Source of the DNA: CAZOGW01 sp964579415
GTDB lineage: Bacteria; Actinomycetota; Acidimicrobiia; Spongiisociales; UBA5794
Assembly: GCA_964579415.1 (NCBI GenBank)
Contig: CAZOGW010000065.1
Span: forward strand, 1 to 16,627
Direction: 5' to 3'
DNA length: 16,627 nt
Shown: positions 14,919-16,627 of the stretch, piece by piece
Layout of the letters: each line of letters begins with the position of its first letter
Numbering within the stretch: the first letter of the stretch is position 1
Program-made: the position numbers and the translations under genes
Notes under the pieces: model-generated
What the model saw: only the letters and a program-made list of their open reading frames with translations
What the model was told of the DNA's origin: nothing
The model's database searches: none

Positions 14919-14938
14919 CCACACCGGGGCGGGTGTGG
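14919..14938. promoter_or_regulatory. inverted repeat in the divergent STAND / binding-protein promoter region
   Basis: CCACACC (14919-14925) and GGTGTGG (14932-14938) form a perfect 7-bp inverted repeat with a 6-nt spacer. It lies directly upstream of TACCGT (14940-14945), a -10-like element ending 7 nt before the ATG at 14953. The position suits a repressor site acting on the rightward gene and perhaps on the leftward STAND gene, 42 bp away. Only the sequence symmetry supports this. Confidence 0.4.
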
Positions 14939-14952
14939 CTACCGTCCCCGGC

Positions 14953-15762
14953 ATGGCCTCCGACGGGTACCCGCAGCGCATCGTGTGCCTCACCGAGGAG
15001 CCCACCGAGGTGCTCTACGCCCTCGGCGAGGAGCATCGCATCGTCGGCATTTCCCAGTTCACCAAGCGGCCCGCCCGCGCCCGCAAGGAGAAGCCCCGGG
15101 TGTCGGCATTCACCAGCGCCCGCATCGACAAGATCCTGGCGCTGGAACCGGACCTGGCCATCGGGTTCTCCGACATCCAGGCCGACATCGCCCGCGAGCT
15201 GATCGCCGCCGGCGTCGAGGTGTGGGTGTCCAATCACCGCACCGTCGCCGGCATCATCGGCTATGTGCGTCGCCTCGGGGCGATGGTGGGCGCCGCCGGC
15301 CTCGCCGACGAGTTGGCCGCCGACCTGGAGCGGCACGTTTCCGCCGTGGTGGGGAAGGCGGCACAGCTCCCCCGCCGGCCCCGCGTCTACTTCGAGGAGT
15401 GGGACGAGCCGATGATCTCGGGGATCGGCTGGGTGTCGGAGGTGATCGAAATCGCCGGCGGTATCGACGTCTTCGCCGACAACGCCCGCTCTTCTCTCGC
15501 CGCCGACCGCATCATCGCCGATCCCTCCGAGGTGGTGCGGCGCCGCCCCGACATCCTGCTGGCGTCGTGGTGCGGCAAGAAGTACCAGCCGGAGAAGGTG
15601 TGGTTACGGCCCGGCTGGGACGCCCTCGAGCCGGTGCAGACCCGCACCGCCCACGAGATCCCCGCCGAGATCATCCTCCAACCCGGCCCGGCATCCCTCA
15701 CCGACGGCCTCGACACGATCCACACCATCATCGCGGAATGGGTACTGGGTACTAAGTACTAA
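14953..15762 (+). CDS. BtuF/FepB-fold (periplasmic-binding-like) protein lacking a signal peptide
   Basis: The 269-residue protein has the two-lobed class III binding-protein fold: QRIVCLTEEPTEVLYALGEEHRIVGISQFTKRP (8-40) is the N-terminal lobe, with LEPDLAIGFSDIQADIARELIAAGVEVWV (64-92). A long linker helix lies around 98-137. The second lobe has RVYFEEWDEPMISGIGWVSEVIEIAGG (144-170) and RRRPDILLASWCGKK (196-210). Relatives bind cobalamin or Fe-siderophores and deliver them to ABC permeases, but they are exported. Here neither this ATG nor any in-frame upstream start gives a signal peptide or lipobox, and no permease gene is adjacent. A cytoplasmic corrinoid- or metallophore-binding role is possible. 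Its C-terminus (VLGTKY) is encoded within a GTACTAA tandem repeat. Confidence 0.8.
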   Translation: MASDGYPQRIVCLTEEPTEVLYALGEEHRIVGISQFTKRPARARKEKPRVSAFTSARIDKILALEPDLAIGFSDIQADIARELIAAGVEVWVSNHRTVAGIIGYVRRLGAMVGAAGLADELAADLERHVSAVVGKAAQLPRRPRVYFEEWDEPMISGIGWVSEVIEIAGGIDVFADNARSSLAADRIIADPSEVVRRRPDILLASWCGKKYQPEKVWLRPGWDALEPVQTRTAHEIPAEIILQPGPASLTDGLDTIHTIIAEWVLGTKY

Positions 15763-15769
15763 GTACTAA
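15749..15769. repeat. GTACTAA heptamer, three tandem copies across a stop codon
   Basis: Three exact GTACTAA units (15749-15755, 15756-15762, 15763-15769) span the stop codon (TAA 15760-15762) and are followed by a partial GTAA. The stretch is AT-rich in an otherwise GC-rich region. Because the unit is not a multiple of three, copy-number change could shift the local frame, though further stops lie nearby. Confidence 0.9.
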
Positions 15770-15806
15770 GTAATAGCGTTACTCGTTGTTACCCAGCGGT
15801 GTGTTG

Positions 15807-16019
15807 CTACTCCGCTACGGCCACCATCACGTCGGAGGCTTTGATCACCACCGTCACCGTGGAGCCGGAATCAATGCCGAGCTCTTCGGCAGCCTCCCGG
15901 GTGAGGGACGAGGTGATCACATCGCCACCACCGAGGCGGATCTTGACCGTGCTGGTGACAACGCCGTGGTCGACACTCTCGACCGTACCGGTGAGTTGGT
16001 TGCGTGCACTGAGCCTCAC
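15807..16019 (-). CDS. Mop/TOBE-domain molybdopterin-binding-like protein
   Basis: The 70-residue single-domain protein begins LSARNQLTGTVESVDHGVVTSTVKIRLGGGDVITSSLT and ends with TVVIKASDVMVAVAE, the usual length and pattern of a molbindin (Mop) unit. These small proteins bind molybdate or tungstate as oligomers in the cytoplasm. The GTG at 16019 overlaps the stop of the upstream ATPase gene by 4 bp (GTGA, 16016-16019), so it is co-translated with the transporter ATPase, which supports an oxyanion role. A longer in-frame start exists at 16115 but would add an unrelated tail overlapping the ATPase. Confidence 0.85.
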   Translation of the reverse strand: MRLSARNQLTGTVESVDHGVVTSTVKIRLGGGDVITSSLTREAAEELGIDSGSTVTVVIKASDVMVAVAE

Positions 16020-16627
16020 GATGGCTCCTCTCTGTCCGGGGGCGCAGAACGCTGCCCCTCTGGATGCTGCGAGTCCGGCTGGACCCCGATCTCGGTGGCC
16101 TTGAGCGCTACCCACACCCGCCTGCCCACGACGAGTCCCAGTTCGGACGCCGAGGCGGCGGTCACCTCGACGGTGAGCGGAAGTGGGGCGCCGGTCTTCA
16201 TCCTGACCCGCTCACCCAGGTTCTCCACGGCTTCCAGCGTCGTGGCCCACCGGTTGCGCTCGCTGCCGGCAGGCTCCTCGAGGTGCACGGTGACCGCGTT
16301 GGGGAGGATGGCGACCAGCACATCGCCGGTCACCGTGGAGTCGGCGATGTGGAGGGTGTGCTCCCCGACGGCGACCCGTCCTGCGGAGGCGACGCCGGTG
16401 AACAGGTTGGTTCCGGCCAGGTCGGCGACGTAGGCGGTGCGGGGGCGGAGGCGGATGTCGTCGGCGGTGCCCGACTGGACGACGCTTCCGGCTTCGATCA
16501 CGTGGATCTCGTCGGCGAGGAGGAAGGCCTCGATGGGGTCGTGGGTGATGACCATGCGCGGCCCGCGGAAACTCTCCAGGTGCTGGGCGAGGGTACGACG
16601 GAGCTGGACCCGTGTGGTGACGTCGAG
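16016..16627 (-). CDS. modC: ABC transporter ATPase, ModC-like, C-terminal part (5' end beyond window)
   Basis: The visible 203 residues start inside the ATPase domain just at the D-loop (LDVTTRVQLRRTLAQHL). They include the H-loop MVITHDPIEAFLLADEI with His29 of the visible part, followed by the VIEAGSVVQSGTADDI strand-turn typical of oxyanion-import ATPases. A C-terminal TOBE/Mop-like domain occupies about residues 128-183 (ATTLEAVENLGERVRMKTGAPLPLTVEVTAASASELGLVVGRRVWVALKATEI). The Walker A, Walker B and signature motifs lie outside the window. The ATPase powers import through an inner-membrane permease. With a Mop protein directly downstream, molybdate (or tungstate) is the likeliest substrate; sulfate (CysA-like) is the main alternative. 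Confidence 0.85.
   Translation of the reverse strand, partial: LDVTTRVQLRRTLAQHLESFRGPRMVITHDPIEAFLLADEIHVIEAGSVVQSGTADDIRLRPRTAYVADLAGTNLFTGVASAGRVAVGEHTLHIADSTVTGDVLVAILPNAVTVHLEEPAGSERNRWATTLEAVENLGERVRMKTGAPLPLTVEVTAASASELGLVVGRRVWVALKATEIGVQPDSQHPEGQRSAPPDREEPS

Noticed and set aside
13087..14952. N-terminal extension of the BtuF-like gene far upstream.
   Set aside because: The open frame continues leftward only as antisense of the STAND gene. The family N-terminus starts right after the ATG at 14953.

Overview
The window is a high-GC chromosomal segment, roughly 70% G+C by eye. Features suggesting an actinomycete (Actinomycetota, possibly an Acidimicrobiia-like lineage; the lineage is an inference) are strong G/C at third codon positions, several GTG starts, 4-bp ATGA/GTGA gene overlaps, and TANNNT -10 elements placed 6-8 nt before start codons, as in leaderless actinobacterial transcripts. 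I see no rRNA, tRNA, insertion sequence or CRISPR array.

Left part (1-7848), metabolic and regulatory genes. A 286-bp non-coding stretch rich in inverted repeats precedes a minus-strand pair: a Cys/Met-metabolism PLP enzyme followed, 6 bp later, by a GH63-type glucosidase. Divergent from the pair is a DUF1905/YdeI-like protein. Three tandem copies of a 61-bp hairpin-bearing repeat separate it from a convergent EamA/DMT exporter. A LysR regulator is divergent from the exporter and is its likely controller. A 13-bp-stem hairpin then separates LysR from a minus-strand ArsR regulator/SRPBCC (AHSA1) pair that overlaps by ATGA. The ArsR promoter carries a perfect 16-bp palindrome exactly between its -35 and -10.

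Middle and right part (7849-14877), an accessory region that looks like a defence or signalling island. A SLOG-like nucleotide-binding protein overlaps the next gene, a membrane protein with two N-terminal TM segments, two RCK/TrkA-N Rossmann domains and a C-terminal RyR (ryanodine-receptor) region that seems duplicated. A Phd/VapB-VapC toxin-antitoxin pair with its own palindromic operator follows. Converging on it is a 1342-residue STAND NTPase with DUF4062, a P-loop NACHT-like domain and about sixteen TPR-like repeats in a 40-residue register. SLOG plus a membrane RCK-RyR protein looks like a nucleotide-responsive membrane effector pair. The STAND protein has the sensor layout of NPHP3/TEP1-type proteins and many bacterial anti-phage NTPases. 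A joint function is inference.

Right end (14878-16627), transport. A BtuF/FepB-fold binding protein without a signal peptide is divergent from the STAND gene, and a 7-bp inverted repeat lies between them. It ends in a GTACTAA tandem repeat. Convergent with it are a small Mop/TOBE protein and the C-terminal part of a ModC-like ABC ATPase that runs off the window; these two overlap by GTGA.
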